Shown here one piece after another: positions 1 to 6,871 of a DNA stretch of 11,552 bases. The notes below the pieces were generated by a model. That model was not told where the DNA came from. It worked only from the letters and a program-made list of their open reading frames with translations, and ran no database searches. Positions within the stretch are counted from its first letter, which is position 1; each line of letters starts with the position of its first letter. Source of the DNA: an uncultured Opitutia bacterium (GTDB lineage Bacteria > Verrucomicrobiota > Verrucomicrobiia > Opitutales > Opitutaceae); NCBI GenBank assembly GCA_903938935.1, contig CAJAFD010000527.1:1-11552 (forward strand), in the 5' to 3' direction. The translations under genes and the position numbers were made by a program.

Positions 1-1148
1 CGGCGCCATTCTTCTTCGCGGGCGAAGCCTTCGAGGCGTTCGACGAGGACGCGGCCGTACCAGGAGCGGTCGTAAATGGTCGCCATGCCGGCGCGGGGCA
101 CGTGGCGCCAGAAACGCCATAGGTACGGATGGGATTTTTCTTCGTCGGTGGGTTTGGCGATCGGGATGACGCGGGAGTCGCGCGCGTCGATGGCATCGGT
201 GAGACGGCGGATGGCGCCGCCTTTGCCGGAGGCGTCCCAGCCCTCGAAGACCCAGACGATGGAGCGGCGGGCTTGGGAGGCGGTGCGGACGATGCGGTTG
301 AGTTTACCGAGCCATTTGTCGCGTTTTTCTTCGTAGCCTTTGGGGGCGATGTGTTGGTCGAGTGGTAGCGAGAGGAGGCGGCGGATGCCGGCGGCGCGGA
401 GCGGGGTGGTGCGGCGGGGTTTGGTGGCGGCCGGGCGCGTCTTGTGCGTGCGGAAGTGGGCGCGGAAGCGAGTGAGGACGCGGTCGGCGACCTCAAGGTT
501 TCGGGCGCGGGGATCGGCGGCGTCGACAACGTGCCAAGGGGCGCCGGGGCGTTGGGTGGCGCGGCGCATGGTGTCGGAGAGGCGAGCGAGGCGGTCGTAA
601 TCGCGGTGGCTTTTCCAATCTTCGGCGGAGACGCGCCAAGCGGTACGTTCGTCTTTCTCGAGTTCTTGGAGGCGGGCGCGTTGGCCGTCCTTAGTGAGGT
701 GCAGCCAGATTTTAATGATGAGGGCACCATCGGCGGTGAGCTGGTCTTCGAAACGAGCGATGCGGCGAAGCGCGGTGTCGAATTCGGCGAGGTCGCGGGG
801 GCTGCGCGGGTCTTCGCGGAGGGCTTCGGTGTGCCAGCCGCCGGCGTAGATGCCGATGCGACCGTAAGGCGGGAGGCAGCGCCAGAAGCGCCACATGGCG
901 GGGCGCTCGCGTTCTTCGTCGGTGGGTTCGTGGAAGGCGAAGGTTTCGACGCCGCGGGGGTCGAGCCAGGCGTTGAGGGTGTTGACGACTTCGCCTTTGC
1001 CGGAGGCGTCGACCCCGGCGACGACGATGAGCACGGGGAACGGTGCGTTTTTCAGCTGCACCTGCATGTGGACGAGAGCGGCGCGGGCGTCAGCGACGCG
1101 GGACTCGTAGGTTTTTTTAGAAAGGCGCTCGGGGTTGGCTTTGGCCAT
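1..1148 (-). CDS. pap: Polyphosphate:AMP phosphotransferase, two-domain PPK2 (3' end outside window)
   Basis: Predicted to move a phosphate from polyphosphate to AMP, giving ADP, in the cytoplasm. The visible 382 residues hold two PPK2 units. The N-terminal unit has a Walker A-like loop GVDASGKGE (45-53) and EPTDEE...MWRFWR (about 74-90). The C-terminal unit has GWDASGKGG (303-311), KPTDEE...LWRFWR and the motif DRSWYGR starting at D360. In the N-terminal unit the DRSWY position reads AGGWH (102-106), so three of the usual catalytic-loop residues are lost. In characterised two-domain relatives catalysis is attributed to the C-terminal half, which fits. Relatives are about 500 residues, so roughly the last 110-120 are missing at the left edge. 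The start is the ATG at 1146-1148, with only a weak AGG upstream and MAKANPERLSKKTYESRVADAR reading straight into the first domain. It lies 96 bases downstream of the 425-residue gene on the same strand; co-transcription is possible but not shown. The frame is open throughout. The family call is firm; the gene symbol is by family. Confidence 0.92.
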   Translation of the reverse strand, partial: MAKANPERLSKKTYESRVADARAALVHMQVQLKNAPFPVLIVVAGVDASGKGEVVNTLNAWLDPRGVETFAFHEPTDEERERPAMWRFWRCLPPYGRIGIYAGGWHTEALREDPRSPRDLAEFDTALRRIARFEDQLTADGALIIKIWLHLTKDGQRARLQELEKDERTAWRVSAEDWKSHRDYDRLARLSDTMRRATQRPGAPWHVVDAADPRARNLEVADRVLTRFRAHFRTHKTRPAATKPRRTTPLRAAGIRRLLSLPLDQHIAPKGYEEKRDKWLGKLNRIVRTASQARRSIVWVFEGWDASGKGGAIRRLTDAIDARDSRVIPIAKPTDEEKSHPYLWRFWRHVPRAGMATIYDRSWYGRVLVERLEGFAREEEWR

Positions 1149-1187
1149 GCGCCTAGAGGAGTGGCGGCGGGCGCGGGGGTTGTCGAG

Positions 1188-1199
1188 CCGCGGCCGCGG
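1188..1199. repeat. Perfect 12-bp GC palindrome between two minus-strand genes
   Basis: The sequence CCGCGGCCGCGG equals its own reverse complement. It sits in the 96-base gap between the 425-residue gene and the polyphosphate:AMP phosphotransferase gene. It could form a short stem or bind a dimeric protein. No T-run follows on either strand, so I do not call it an intrinsic terminator, and in GC-rich DNA it may be chance. Confidence 0.35.
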
Positions 1200-1244
1200 G
1201 GCGGCGGCGATGTCGGTAAATTGTAACCGAGCGGCGGCGGAATT

Positions 1245-2522
1245 TTAACCGCCCGGGAGACGGACCGCAGGCTGCGTCGTACTGGAGCCTCCGGCCGCGG
1301 GGGCGGCGGGCATCGGGCGGGGTTTGAGATTTTCGAGCCAATAGCCGCCGTTTTCTTTGTAAGCGGCGAGGCCGCGAGCGGTGAGGCTGGTGGTGAGTTT
1401 GGCGGTGGCTTCGGCTTGGAGGGCTTCGAGTTGGGTGGTGCGGTCGGCGGCGGGGAGGTCGCGGTTGGTCTGGATGGCGCGGGCGCGGGTCTGGATGTCT
1501 TGCTGGAGTGCGACGACTTGTTGCGAGGTGGCGGCGGGGAGTTCGAGGCGAGCCACGAGGCGGTTGATTTGTTGGTATTGGGGATCGGCGGCTTGTTTGT
1601 ACTCGGCGAAGCGTTCGGGGGAGAGCGCAGTCTGAGCGGCGGCGAGGAGGGCGGCTTGGCGGGCTTGGTAGTCGGCGGGATTGCGGAAGCCGATGTTGCT
1701 ACCAAATTTTTCGTCAACGCCGCTGGCCGCTTTATATAGGGCGCGGAATTCGGCTTCGGTGGCGTTGAAGGTGGTGAGTTGATTGCGGAGTTGGTTGGCG
1801 GTGTTGCTGGTGCGGAGTTGGAAGTCTTCGAGTTCTTGCGGGGTGAGCGTCTTGGCGATGTCGGCGAGTTTTTCTTTTTCGAGGAAGGCGAGTTTCTCGC
1901 GGTCTTCGGCTAGAATCACTCCATTGGATTTGGCGTAGATCTCTTGTTGGAGTTCGGCGTAGTCGGAGTTGATGCTTTGGAGTTGGGTGAGTTTTTCGGC
2001 GGGGAGGTTGCCAAATTGGCGGCGTTGCCAGGCGTTCATCTCCTCATTGCCGGGCACGCCGTCGGATCCGAGGAGGGATTTCATGAGGGCGGTCTGCTCT
2101 TTGCCGAGGTCGCGGAGCGCGGCCAGGGTTTTTGGGTCCATGAATACATTGCGGGAGCTTTTCCAGAAGGGTTGCTCCTCTTGGCCGGAGAGGAGTTCTT
2201 TGCGGCGGGCAGAAAATTGCTCGTTTACTTGCGCGGCGACGATGGCGCGGATCATCGAGGGGGAAAATCCGGCGGCCTTGAGGCGGGCGACGAGGGTGTT
2301 GAGGTCGCCCGATTGGAGTTGGTTCCAGGTTTGGGCGAGTAGGGCGGTTTGCGCGGCGGCTTGAGTTTCGGGCGAAGTTGCGGCGGGGGCGGACGGGGCG
2401 CGACTTGCAGATTTTTCGGCAGGTGAAACCGTGGAGGCGGCGGGCTTTTGCGTGACGTAAAGCGAGATGACGGCGGCGTTGACCGCGAGCGAACCGACGA
2501 GGAGCAGCGTGGTTAATTTCAT
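1245..2522 (-). CDS. Unrecognised membrane-anchored or exported helical protein, 425 aa
   Basis: I do not recognise this family. The N-terminus MKLTTLLLVGSLAVNAAVISLYV has one lysine then a hydrophobic stretch (about 4-24), so it is either a signal peptide or a single inner-membrane anchor. No lipobox cysteine follows, so it is not a lipoprotein. A Pro/Ala/Ser linker (about 27-55) leads into a long body rich in Leu, Gln, Glu and Ala with little Gly or Pro, which suggests helices or coiled coil facing the periplasm. One recognisable segment is ARLKAAGFSPSMIRAIVAAQ (about 79-98). The tail (about 402-425) is Pro/Ala/Gly-rich. The start is the ATG at 2520-2522, chosen because the hydrophobic N-terminus begins there. 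The leader reads CCCCCTCCTTTC just before the ATG, which is the anti-Shine-Dalgarno sequence rather than a ribosome site. It is divergent from the EamA permease gene. That it is a real gene is well supported by consistent protein-like composition over 1278 bases; its function is unknown. Confidence 0.85.
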   Translation of the reverse strand: MKLTTLLLVGSLAVNAAVISLYVTQKPAASTVSPAEKSASRAPSAPAATSPETQAAAQTALLAQTWNQLQSGDLNTLVARLKAAGFSPSMIRAIVAAQVNEQFSARRKELLSGQEEQPFWKSSRNVFMDPKTLAALRDLGKEQTALMKSLLGSDGVPGNEEMNAWQRRQFGNLPAEKLTQLQSINSDYAELQQEIYAKSNGVILAEDREKLAFLEKEKLADIAKTLTPQELEDFQLRTSNTANQLRNQLTTFNATEAEFRALYKAASGVDEKFGSNIGFRNPADYQARQAALLAAAQTALSPERFAEYKQAADPQYQQINRLVARLELPAATSQQVVALQQDIQTRARAIQTNRDLPAADRTTQLEALQAEATAKLTTSLTARGLAAYKENGGYWLENLKPRPMPAAPAAGGSSTTQPAVRLPGG

Positions 2523-2711
2523 GAAAGGAGGGGGGGCTGGCGAAAGGCTGGGGTGGGTCCGCGCGCGAGTAAAGCTAGGAGTCTGTTTTTCAATTACTTA
2601 TGACATAAAATCTGTGATTTTCGGGATGCGCTGGGCAATTGGCTTGGCGGGGTTGTCGGGGAGCGGCACGGTGGCGGATCTTTTTCGCCGACTTCAAATT
2701 TTTGCGCAGCC
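2523..2711. promoter_or_regulatory. Divergent intergenic region
   Basis: These 189 bases separate the minus-strand 425-residue gene from the plus-strand EamA gene and should hold both promoters. The stretch at about 2587-2625 is AT-rich against its surroundings. It contains TTATG-A-CATAA (2598-2608), a perfect 5-bp inverted repeat around one base, which could be an operator. I cannot assign convincing -35/-10 pairs on either strand. Confidence 0.4.
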
Positions 2712-3680
2712 ATGTCCCTTGATTACACTCATCCGCAACGCACGCGGGCGCTGCTCATGCTGTTGGTCGCGAATTTTTTCTGGGGGCTGAGTTTTCCGCT
2801 GATCAAAAGTATTTTGTTGCTGCACGAAAAATTGGTCCCCGAGGCGGGGTCGTGGTTTTCGACGGTCTATACGGTGGCGCCACGGTTTTTTTTGGCGTTG
2901 CTGGTGTTGCTTGCGCTGAAGCCGCGCGCGTGCCTCGGAGTGAAGCGGGGTGAGTTAAAGCAAGGGGTGGCGATCGGCTTATTCGCGGCGGCGGGGATGT
3001 TGTTTCAAAACGATGGGATGCAGTTCACGGCGGCGAGTACGTCGGCATTTCTCACGCAGTTTTATGCGATATTAATTCCGATTTTTATCGCGGTGCGGGC
3101 GCGACGGAATCCTGGCGGGGCGGTCTGGCTGAGTTGCGCGCTGGTGCTGGCGGGCGTGGCGATTTTGGGCAATTTTGACTGGAGGCAATTGCGGTTTGGG
3201 CGCGGGGAAGCGGAGACGTTGGTGGCCTCGGTGTTTTTCATGGGGCAGATTTTGTGGCTCGATAAAAAAGAATATGCGGCGAATCGGGCGTTTGAACTGA
3301 CGCTAGTAATTTTCGCGACGCAGACGTTGGTGTTTGCAGGGTTGGCAGTCGGAGCGGCGCCGAATGTCGCGGCGCTCCTGGTGCCGTGGACGTCGCCGGC
3401 GTGGCTCGTTTTTACGGGCATGCTGACGTTGTTGTGTACGCTGGGGTCGTTTGGGCTCATGAACGCGTGGCAGCCGAAAATCACGGCGACGGAGGCAGGG
3501 TTGATCTATTGCGTGGAGCCGGTGTTTGGCGCGTTGATGGCGTTGTTTTTACCGGCGATTTTTTCGACTTGGGCCGCGATCCATTATCCCAACGAAATCG
3601 CCACGTGGACGTTGCTCGTGGGCGGTGGGTTGATCACGGCGGCCAACGTTTTGATCCAGCTCAAGCCGCCTGCGAAGTAA
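2712..3680 (+). CDS. EamA/DMT-superfamily permease, 322 aa, with atypical last loop
   Basis: An inner-membrane protein of the drug/metabolite transporter superfamily; the substrate cannot be told from sequence. About ten hydrophobic segments are visible in two halves. Family marks include NFFWGLSFPLIKS in the first segment (21-33), QFTAASTSAFLTQFYAILIP (about 104-123) ending the first EamA half, and ATEAGLIYCVEPVFGAL in the second half with the conserved Glu-Pro at 269-270. Canonical members have a short loop with Gly-Glu between the last two helices; here the sequence runs FLPAIFSTWAAIHYPNE instead, about 15 residues without Gly-Glu. Length is slightly above the usual 285-300. The ATG at 2712 has no Shine-Dalgarno sequence, but the hydrophobic segment follows at the normal distance. 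It converges with the hydrolase gene and is clearly distinct from the second EamA protein at 4470-5318. Confidence 0.88.
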   Translation: MSLDYTHPQRTRALLMLLVANFFWGLSFPLIKSILLLHEKLVPEAGSWFSTVYTVAPRFFLALLVLLALKPRACLGVKRGELKQGVAIGLFAAAGMLFQNDGMQFTAASTSAFLTQFYAILIPIFIAVRARRNPGGAVWLSCALVLAGVAILGNFDWRQLRFGRGEAETLVASVFFMGQILWLDKKEYAANRAFELTLVIFATQTLVFAGLAVGAAPNVAALLVPWTSPAWLVFTGMLTLLCTLGSFGLMNAWQPKITATEAGLIYCVEPVFGALMALFLPAIFSTWAAIHYPNEIATWTLLVGGGLITAANVLIQLKPPAK

Positions 3681-3696
3681 GTCCGCCTGAGCGGGC
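3681..3696. terminator. Short GC hairpin between convergent genes (weak)
   Basis: In the 28-base gap between the converging EamA and hydrolase genes, GTCCGC and GCGGGC can form a 6-bp stem with one G-U pair around a CTGA loop. There is no T-run, so it is at best a weak or bidirectional stop signal. Confidence 0.25.
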
Positions 3697-3708
3697 GCAC
3701 GCGTACGA

Positions 3709-4443
3709 CTAACGGCTTTCAAATGTGCCCGTGCGCAGAAACGCACTCACGAGATCGAGGGTCGCGCCGCGCCATTGCAGCCACGTGTGCGAGTAGGGGA
3801 GTACGCGGTGCGCGCGTTCGCCGGCGAGGTGCGTGTGCGTGACAGCGACGGTGCCGTCGTTGGGCTCATCGAACCAAAAAATAAACAACGGATTAAACCA
3901 GCGGTCTCCGGCGATGATCCCGAGCTCGCCGGCGTTGGCGGGCCAAGGCCCGAGGCTGCGCGGGAGGCTGGCCGCGGACGTGCCGAGGCGGTGGCCGTTG
4001 ACGCCGGTGAACCAACGGAAGGGCGGAAAACCTGCGAGTTTTTCGGCGACCACCGTGCCTTGATTGGGCGGCGCGAGCATGACGGTGCGGCCGAGGTTGG
4101 CTGGAAGCGCGATGCCGCGCTGACGAAAATCCTCGAGCCAAGCGCGCACCACGATGCCGCCCATCGAGTGCGTGACAAAGTGGACCCGTGGCGCGGCCGC
4201 GACCGCATGGGCGGCGAGTTGCGCGGGGAGCCATGCGCGCGCGAGCGTTTCTACGGGAACCGTGCGCGAAGGGTAAGTGAGGTTGACGACGCGGTAGCCC
4301 TCGCCGGCGAGTTGATTTTCGATGCGGCTCATCGCCCAGCCGCTCATGCCCAAACCGTGCAGCAACACGACCGTCTCGGGCCCAGTGGCGGCAGGTAGGG
4401 CGGCGGACATCGTGAAAAAAATGAAAAGGTGACGCAGGCGCAT
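3709..4443 (-). CDS. Exported alpha/beta hydrolase (lipase/esterase-like), 244 aa
   Basis: Predicted serine hydrolase acting outside the cytoplasm; the substrate is unknown, an ester or lipid being most likely. The N-terminus MRLRHLFIFFTMSAALPAA looks like a signal peptide, with cleavage near residue 19. VVLLHGLG (25-32) is the strand-oxyanion segment. THSMGG (91-96) is the nucleophile elbow with Ser93, with Thr where Gly is more common. APPNQG (125-129 region) is typical of triacylglycerol-lipase-like members. The likely acid is Asp196 in NDGTV and the likely base His219 in YSHTWL, so the triad is complete. The short length and the order HG, HSMGG, NDGTV, SHT resemble small bacterial lipases of the PGAP1/lipase class 2 type. 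It starts at the ATG at 4441-4443, 26 bases after the stop of the second EamA gene, so the two are probably one transcript. No Shine-Dalgarno sequence is seen. Confidence 0.87.
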   Translation of the reverse strand: MRLRHLFIFFTMSAALPAATGPETVVLLHGLGMSGWAMSRIENQLAGEGYRVVNLTYPSRTVPVETLARAWLPAQLAAHAVAAAPRVHFVTHSMGGIVVRAWLEDFRQRGIALPANLGRTVMLAPPNQGTVVAEKLAGFPPFRWFTGVNGHRLGTSAASLPRSLGPWPANAGELGIIAGDRWFNPLFIFWFDEPNDGTVAVTHTHLAGERAHRVLPYSHTWLQWRGATLDLVSAFLRTGTFESR

Positions 4444-4469
4444 CGCGACGGGATTCGACTGCGGTCGGC

Positions 4470-5318
4470 TCAGTTTGTTGCGTGGCGGGTGCGCAGGTTA
4501 TAGATCCCGCGCAACGTGATGGCGCCGAGTACGACCGCGCCGCCGATGAGCGCCTTCGGCGTGGGACGTTCGCCGAGCGCGAGCAGCACCCAAAGCGGGT
4601 TGAGCAACGGCTCGATCACCGGAATCAACACCGCCTCGAGTGCGGTCACGTGACGGATGGCGCGCGCGTAGAGCAAGTACGATACGCCGAGTTGCAGCGA
4701 GCCCAGCAGCACCAACGCGCCCCAGCCGCTCGCCGGTAGATTCGGCGCGCCGATGATCCACGGCAGGCCGATGAGAAACGCGAGGAGATTGCCCAAGATG
4801 ATGGATTCGACGGGCGAGCCGTCTTTTTGGTAACGCAGCGCGAGCGTCATGCCGGCGAAACACAGCCCGCTCACCGCGCCGAGGATGTTGCCGAGGAGGC
4901 CGGAAAATTCGAGGTTGTCGGCGAAGAATAAACCCATGCCACCGAGCACGGCGATGATCGTGAGCCAATCGGCGCGAGTGGTGCGCTCCCCGAGCAGCGC
5001 GGCGCTAAAAAGCGCGATCCACACCGGCGCGGTGTATTGGAGCAGGATGGCGTTGGCCGCGGTCGTGAGTTTCGTGGCGGCGCAAAACGTGACCGTGCAC
5101 GCCGCGTAGCCCAGCGCGCCGAGCACTTGGGGGCGGGAAAAATGAAACTTCAGGTCGCGGCTAATCGCGGCGATGAACAACGCCGCGATCAACCCGCGTC
5201 CGCCCGCGACGGCGAGCGGCGGCCACGCGATGGCTTTGATCAAGAGCCCGCCGAGGCTCCAGCAAAGCGCGGCCGCGATGAGTTGCCCGACGGCTCGATT
5301 GTGCGCGGGTGATTTCAA
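4470..5318 (-). CDS. EamA/DMT-superfamily permease, 282 aa (TTG start proposed)
   Basis: An inner-membrane transporter of the drug/metabolite superfamily with a complete two-EamA layout and about ten hydrophobic segments; substrate unknown. Landmarks, numbered from the proposed start, are LCWSLGGLLIK (18-28), QYTAPVW (94-100), GERTT (110-114) closing the first half, and IPVIEPLLNPLWVLLALGER (232-251) with the conserved Glu-Pro and Gly-Glu of the second half. The reading frame stays open to an ATG at 5519, but those extra 67 residues are Arg-rich, unlike the family, and would reach over the start of the dedA-like gene. The TTG at 5316-5318 gives MKSPAHNRAVGQLIAAALCW, a normal-looking N-terminus; the GTG further upstream is an alternative. 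It is followed 26 bases on by the hydrolase gene, likely in one operon. The family call is firm; the start is uncertain. Confidence 0.87.
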   Translation of the reverse strand: MKSPAHNRAVGQLIAAALCWSLGGLLIKAIAWPPLAVAGGRGLIAALFIAAISRDLKFHFSRPQVLGALGYAACTVTFCAATKLTTAANAILLQYTAPVWIALFSAALLGERTTRADWLTIIAVLGGMGLFFADNLEFSGLLGNILGAVSGLCFAGMTLALRYQKDGSPVESIILGNLLAFLIGLPWIIGAPNLPASGWGALVLLGSLQLGVSYLLYARAIRHVTALEAVLIPVIEPLLNPLWVLLALGERPTPKALIGGAVVLGAITLRGIYNLRTRHATN

Positions 5319-5517
5319 GGGAACGGCATTTCTGCGCGAGCCCGCCGTCGCGCGCACGCGAAAAATGGCGCTCAAGTGACATCGCACAAACGCTCCGCAC
5401 AAAACCCTTGGCAGGATACGGCGCGGCTGTTTGTTGGCAGCAGTGACACTGGTGATGAACCCCGTTTTCCCTGAACCATCCTTTCGAGTGGCGCTCTCCG
5501 GCTGCTGATTCCTACCC
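5319..5517. promoter_or_regulatory. Divergent intergenic region between EamA and DedA genes
   Basis: If the permease starts at 5318, these 199 bases separate it from the dedA-like gene and must carry both promoters. I see no convincing promoter boxes, repeats or small gene in it. If the permease instead used the ATG at 5517-5519, the two start codons would overlap in the sequence CATG. Confidence 0.4.
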
Positions 5518-6144
5518 ATGCTGGAACATCTACTCGAATATTTTCAGGGCACGCCTCTATCGCTGTGGGGGCCGTTCATCCTGCTCCTGCTGTGTGGATT
5601 AGGCTTACCCATGCCTGAAGATATCGTGCTCATCGCCGCGGGCATGCTGGGTGTGATCGATGGCCACTCTTGGATTAAAATAAGTGTCTTCATGTACGCG
5701 GGCGTGCTTTTGGGCGACTCGATGATTTTTTTTGCCGGTAAACGCTACGGGACCCGTTTGCTCGGTACCGCGTGGTTTCAGCGGATCTTCCCTCCCGCTA
5801 AACAAGCACGAGTCGAAGAACTTTTCGCCAAACACGGGACCACGGGTCTCTTCATCGGCCGATTTCTGCCGGGCTTGCGGGCGCCGATTTTTTTTAGCGC
5901 CGGTTCACTCAAGGTGTCGTTGGTGAAATTCCTGCTGATGGACGGACTGGCGGCGCTGGTGAGTGTGCCGGTTTTTGTGTGGCTCGGCCACTGGCTGTGG
6001 GTGAAATTTGCTGACGATTTCGCGCAGATAGAACACGCGCTCAAGCGTACCCACACCTTCACGCTTTGGGGTTCGCTGGTGATGGTGGTGTTGCTGCTGT
6101 CGGCCGTGTGGCTGTGGAAACGTCGCGACCGCAAATCGAGTTGA
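5518..6144 (+). CDS. DedA-family (VTT-domain) inner-membrane protein, 208 aa
   Basis: A member of the DedA/VTT family. Some members move undecaprenyl phosphate or phospholipids across the inner membrane, and many depend on the proton motive force. Family motifs are present: GLGLPMPED (27-35) with acidic Glu34/Asp35, GVLLGDSMIFFAGKRYG (62-78) with Asp67, and FIGRFLPGLRAP (112-123) with Arg115 and Arg121, the positions needed for activity in studied relatives. Hydrophobic segments lie at about 17-45, 55-73, 140-162 and 183-200. A basic tail KRRDRKSS points to a cytoplasmic C-terminus. The length matches the family's usual 200-220 residues. The start ATG at 5518 has no Shine-Dalgarno sequence. 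The VOC gene follows after 38 bases on the same strand, so the two may be co-transcribed. The exact cargo cannot be read from sequence. Confidence 0.92.
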   Translation: MLEHLLEYFQGTPLSLWGPFILLLLCGLGLPMPEDIVLIAAGMLGVIDGHSWIKISVFMYAGVLLGDSMIFFAGKRYGTRLLGTAWFQRIFPPAKQARVEELFAKHGTTGLFIGRFLPGLRAPIFFSAGSLKVSLVKFLLMDGLAALVSVPVFVWLGHWLWVKFADDFAQIEHALKRTHTFTLWGSLVMVVLLLSAVWLWKRRDRKSS

Positions 6145-6182
6145 GCGGTTCATCGTAAAGTTTATAGCGCGCTGCCTAGTTT

Positions 6183-6581
6183 ATGAATCAGCGGATCGGA
6201 TATGTTTCGCTTTTGGTGCGCGATTACGACGAGGCGATTGCCTACTACACCGGCGTACTAGGTTTCCGGCTGGTGGAAGACACGCCGCTCGCGCCCGGCA
6301 AACGCTGGGTGCTCGTGGCGCCACCGAGCGCGACGGATGGCGGCACCTGTTTGCTGCTCGCGCGGGCGAAAAATGCGAGCGAGTGGGCCGCGGTCGGCCA
6401 ACAAGCGGGTGGTCGGGTTTTTCTATTTTTGCACACCGATGATTTTCACCGCGATTATGCCGCGTTTCGCGCCCGCGGCGTAACGTTTCTCGAAGCTCCA
6501 CGTTCCGAGCCTTATGGGACCGTCGCCGTCTTCCAGGATGGTTACGGCAATCGTTGGGATTTGCTCCAATTGACCCGCTGA
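6183..6581 (+). CDS. VOC-family (glyoxalase/bleomycin-resistance fold) protein, 132 aa
   Basis: A small cytoplasmic protein with the vicinal-oxygen-chelate fold. The two beta-alpha-beta modules are clear: VSLLVRDYDEAIAYYTGVLGF (8-27) leading to KRWVLVAPP, and GRVFLFLHTDDFHRDYAAF (77-95) leading to the EAPRSEPYGTVAVFQDGYGNRWDLLQ segment (about 104-129), which ends with the family's typical Asp-x-x-Gly-Asn. In metal-dependent members the first strand carries a His or Gln ligand; here that place is Tyr7. His84 and Glu109 are possible remaining ligands, so metal binding is doubtful and the reaction is unknown. The length is normal for the family. No Shine-Dalgarno sequence precedes the ATG. It lies 38 bases downstream of the dedA-like gene, with no clear terminator between them. 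Confidence 0.9.
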   Translation: MNQRIGYVSLLVRDYDEAIAYYTGVLGFRLVEDTPLAPGKRWVLVAPPSATDGGTCLLLARAKNASEWAAVGQQAGGRVFLFLHTDDFHRDYAAFRARGVTFLEAPRSEPYGTVAVFQDGYGNRWDLLQLTR

Positions 6582-6664
6582 GCTCCGCCCCTTGAGTGCG
6601 ACTGGGGTCTACTCGGGCTCTCGTATAGGTGGTTATATCGACGTTTTGCCATGCTAGCTGCGCG

Positions 6665-6685
6665 ATATAAATGAGCTATTTATAT
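6665..6685. repeat. Perfect 8-bp inverted repeat, 5-base spacer
   Basis: ATATAAAT (6665-6672) and ATTTATAT (6678-6685) are exact reverse complements around GAGCT. The site could be an operator for a dimeric regulator of the downstream Ig-protein gene, or a small hairpin. No T-run directly follows it. Confidence 0.5.
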
Positions 6686-6687
6686 GT

Positions 6688-6705
6688 GATAAAAACGATA
6701 AAAAC
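6688..6705 (+). repeat. Perfect tandem duplication of a 9-base unit
   Basis: GATAAAAAC occurs twice back to back, three bases after the inverted repeat. It may be a direct-repeat binding site or simple slippage; the reading frames here are non-coding. Confidence 0.5.
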
Positions 6706-6784
6706 CGTTAAATAAAAATTTATGACGCGCTATTAATTTGCTTAAAATCCGGCAAGCGGGCCTCTGGTCATTTATAGGTTTCGT

Positions 6785-6871
6785 ATGATTGCTTGCCGAC
6801 GATTTTTAAGGAATCGGAGCTGGGTCGCAGGGTGGATTGCGACCTTGGGATTCGTTTTTTTGGCCAAGGCG
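6785..6871 (+). other. Signal peptide of the Ig mosaic protein
   Basis: Residues 1-29 have five Arg in the first 11 positions, a hydrophobic core (about 13-26) and an AKA cleavage motif before Gln30. This is a standard Sec-type signal; there is no lipobox and no twin-arginine consensus. Confidence 0.85.

Larger units (their letters stand above)
6582..6784. promoter_or_regulatory. AT-rich leader upstream of the giant Ig protein gene
   Basis: This 203-base gap lies between the VOC gene and the Ig-protein gene. From about 6660 to 6750 it is strongly AT-rich in an otherwise GC-rich window, which suits a promoter or an upstream element. It contains the inverted repeat and tandem repeat listed separately. 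A weak AGG (6776-6778 region) sits six bases before the ATG at 6785. I cannot name a specific -35/-10 pair, and no T-run hairpin ends the VOC transcript. Confidence 0.5.

Noticed and set aside
444..1226. 260-residue plus-strand open frame
   Set aside because: It is antisense to the PPK2 gene, whose motifs are unmistakable; low-complexity Gly/Ala/Val-rich shadow.
1052..1717. 221-residue minus-strand frame rich in Pro, Ser and Lys
   Set aside because: Out-of-frame reading across the end of the 425-residue gene and the start of the PPK2 gene; composition unlike a real protein.
2522..2560. Plus-strand AAAGGAGGGGGG that looks like a strong ribosome site
   Set aside because: No plausible plus-strand gene starts at the right distance; it is the complement of the leader of the minus-strand gene.
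3775..4398. 207-residue plus-strand open frame
   Set aside because: Antisense to the hydrolase gene, which has a full catalytic triad and a signal peptide.
6585..6625. Possible terminator stem after the VOC gene (CTTGAGT with ACTCGGG)
   Set aside because: Two wobble pairs, a 13-base loop and no T-run; too weak to list.
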